Made by a program: the position numbers and the translations under genes
In this document: positions 5,967 to 7,191 of the stretch, one piece after another
Layout: each line of letters opens with the position of its first letter
Position numbering within the stretch: position 1 is the first letter of the stretch
The notes under the pieces: model-generated
Seen by the model: only the letters and a program-made list of their open reading frames with translations
The model's database searches: none
What the model was told of the DNA's origin: nothing
Assembly: GCA_009787945.1 (NCBI GenBank)
Contig: WQSI01000089.1
Coordinates: forward strand, 1 to 7,191
Length of the DNA: 7,191 bases
Origin: Defluviitaleaceae bacterium
GTDB taxonomy: Bacteria > Bacillota > Clostridia > Lachnospirales > WRAX01
Reading direction: 5' to 3'

Positions 5967-6599
5967 ATGTTGTTTAAAGAAAAGTTGCCTATCAATCAAA
6001 TCCAAGCTGGAACAAAGCTCAAAATTTTTGGAAGGAACAATTTCCAGATGAGCGGCGTTTTTGTTGAAGCAAAAACCTATAATCTATTTTATATTGACAG
6101 CACAGACGTGCGGAATATTGAGGTCGAAACCAACTCTTTAAAACTGGATTTTGAGTTTTCTCACAATGGGTTTGATTTTGAATTTACGGCAAAAATAACG
6201 GATTTCCCTAATTATGATGACGGCGGTAATCTTGTTGAATTTAAAACATCTTCCCCAGTTCGCAGGGTAAACAGAAGAAAAGACGCAAGAATTGTGTACT
6301 CTACAGACGTGACTGCCAAGTCAAATGATGTGCTGGTTTTTGAAGGCGTGTCCAACGACATAAGCCAAGGCGGTATAGGCATATGGTCAGACAACGAACT
6401 AAAAGCCGAAATCGGTGATGCCTTCACATTGGAATTTTATGTAAATACTCAATTCAAATTAAATGCAAAGCTTGTGCGCAGCGGAGAGAACAAAAAAGGC
6501 GGCAATTACCCTTTTGAACACAGCTTCGCCTTTGCCGAAAACGATTTAGAAACAAGAGAAAGGTTTTTTGAGGAAATTTCGTCAATTAAGGTTAAATAA
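5967..6599 (+). CDS. PilZ domain protein, probable c-di-GMP receptor
   Basis: At 210 residues this has the two-part layout of YcgR-like proteins: an N-terminal beta-rich domain at about 1-95 and a PilZ domain at about 98-205. Both c-di-GMP motifs are intact: RxxxR as R104-K-D-A-R108 after VRRVNR, and DxSxxG as D131-I-S133-Q-G-G136. No membrane segment or signal peptide is seen, so it should be cytoplasmic. PilZ proteins pass the c-di-GMP level on to motility, surface polysaccharide or secretion; the partner here is unknown. GGGAGG at 5953-5958 lies eight bases before the ATG. It follows the GNAT fusion by 19 bases and precedes the S41 gene by three, so the three are probably one transcript. 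No flagellar gene is in the window. Confidence 0.9.
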   Translation: MLFKEKLPINQIQAGTKLKIFGRNNFQMSGVFVEAKTYNLFYIDSTDVRNIEVETNSLKLDFEFSHNGFDFEFTAKITDFPNYDDGGNLVEFKTSSPVRRVNRRKDARIVYSTDVTAKSNDVLVFEGVSNDISQGGIGIWSDNELKAEIGDAFTLEFYVNTQFKLNAKLVRSGENKKGGNYPFEHSFAFAENDLETRERFFEEISSIKVK

Positions 6600-6602
6600 T
6601 TT

Positions 6603-7191
6603 ATGTTTAGAAGAAAGCGCGGAAAACGCCTTCGTTCGGTTGCAGAAAAGTATCTACGTTTTAAAATAATCTCCCTGTCTAGCATCGCTATTTTGCTAGG
6701 TGGGGTTTTTGCGCTTGTTTTTGTTAATTATGACTATATGCAGTTTCGCTTGCTAATCGCAGGAAATTATATCCACACAGACACACTGGATGAGATGTTT
6801 GAAACCCATCTAGGTTTTGCACCAGACAATTACGGGCGTTATTTTGATAATTTAGTGATTGCCGTGATGACCCAGGAAATTCGGAGGGTGGGCGGCGACC
6901 GTTTCACCTACCAATACACCCCTGCCATGCGGCATGCACAGCGGGATAGGGTTATAAGCCAGGCACAGCAAGCGGAGTTTAGGGAAATTGCCCCTGGTGT
7001 AGCATATTTATGGCTGCCCAACATTTCCCCTTTGGTGGAAGATTTTGTAATGGATAATAAGGCAGAGCTTACAAATTTTGACAATTTGGTGCTTGATTTA
7101 CGAGGCAATGGCGGGGGCAATTTGTCCGTTTCCCAAGCCATTTCAGGGCTTTTTGTAGAACGCAGAACCGTTGTTGGCATAGACTACGCCC
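6603..7191 (+). CDS. Membrane-anchored S41 family peptidase, 3' partial
   Basis: The frame starts at ATG 6603, three bases after the PilZ stop, and is open to the window end (196 residues seen). A basic start (MFRRKRGKRLR) and a hydrophobic segment at about 21-41 give a signal anchor with the bulk outside. Then come YFDNLVIAVMTQEI at about 80-93, a GVAYLWLPNIS strand at 132-142, and the S41 signature NLVLDLRGNGGG at 161-172. S41 (C-terminal processing/tricorn-like) proteases use a Ser-Lys pair; the Ser is expected shortly after this signature and is beyond the window, so activity cannot be judged. No PDZ domain is visible between the anchor and the core, unlike CtpA/CtpB. The ribosome site is weak (AAGG 11 bases upstream), which suggests coupling to translation of the PilZ gene. 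Confidence 0.88.
   Translation, partial: MFRRKRGKRLRSVAEKYLRFKIISLSSIAILLGGVFALVFVNYDYMQFRLLIAGNYIHTDTLDEMFETHLGFAPDNYGRYFDNLVIAVMTQEIRRVGGDRFTYQYTPAMRHAQRDRVISQAQQAEFREIAPGVAYLWLPNISPLVEDFVMDNKAELTNFDNLVLDLRGNGGGNLSVSQAISGLFVERRTVVGIDYA

Overview
The window looks like a chromosomal piece of a Bacillota genome, probably class Clostridia. The evidence is family content: SLH surface anchoring, a BlaI/M56 regulatory pair, an S41 protease, PilZ, and a DUF6273-type domain. Strong GGAGG-type ribosome sites, TTGACA/TATAAT-like promoters and intermediate base composition fit as well. No rRNA, tRNA, CRISPR array, transposase or phage gene was seen. A genus cannot be named from the sequence alone.

Layout. 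(1) Positions 1-641 hold the 3' part of a cysteine-containing multi-pass membrane protein that ends inside a strong intrinsic terminator. (2) Positions 641-2907 hold a block of 21-nt repeats, then a long SLH surface protein. Its N-terminal part is a fragment of a subtilisin-like protease that keeps only the His box. The fragment passes into an Asp/Val tandem repeat, then InlB-type and cadherin-like beta modules, low-complexity linkers and three SLH domains. No signal peptide is visible, so it may be a decaying or rearranged gene. (3) A terminator at 3003-3038 with A-rich and T-rich flanks can serve both this gene and the convergent gene to its right. (4) Positions 3061-4593, minus strand, hold a BlaI-type repressor and an M56 (BlaR1-like) membrane metalloprotease, overlapping by ATGA. 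Their promoter overlaps one dyad and a second dyad lies just downstream. The M56 protein has no beta-lactam sensor domain; it ends in an external tail with an 11-residue repeat and six cysteines. (5) Positions 4626-4846 hold a divergent plus-strand promoter followed at once by a 167-bp hairpin/MITE-like inverted repeat. (6) Positions 4847-7191 hold a plus-strand probable operon: a GNAT acetyltransferase fused to a DUF6273-like domain, a PilZ (c-di-GMP binding) protein, and the start of a membrane-anchored S41 peptidase cut off by the window end.

How it may work together. BlaI and M56 form a signal-controlled repressor circuit: the protease senses something outside and relieves BlaI repression of its own operon. 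The divergent operon has its own promoter about 45 bp from the operators and may or may not be part of the regulon. Its transcript should begin at the edge of the inverted repeat, so the whole repeat would be a structured 5' leader. The points most worth a second look are the M56 tail, the leader hairpin, the severed subtilase, and the GNAT-DUF6273 fusion next to PilZ and S41 genes.
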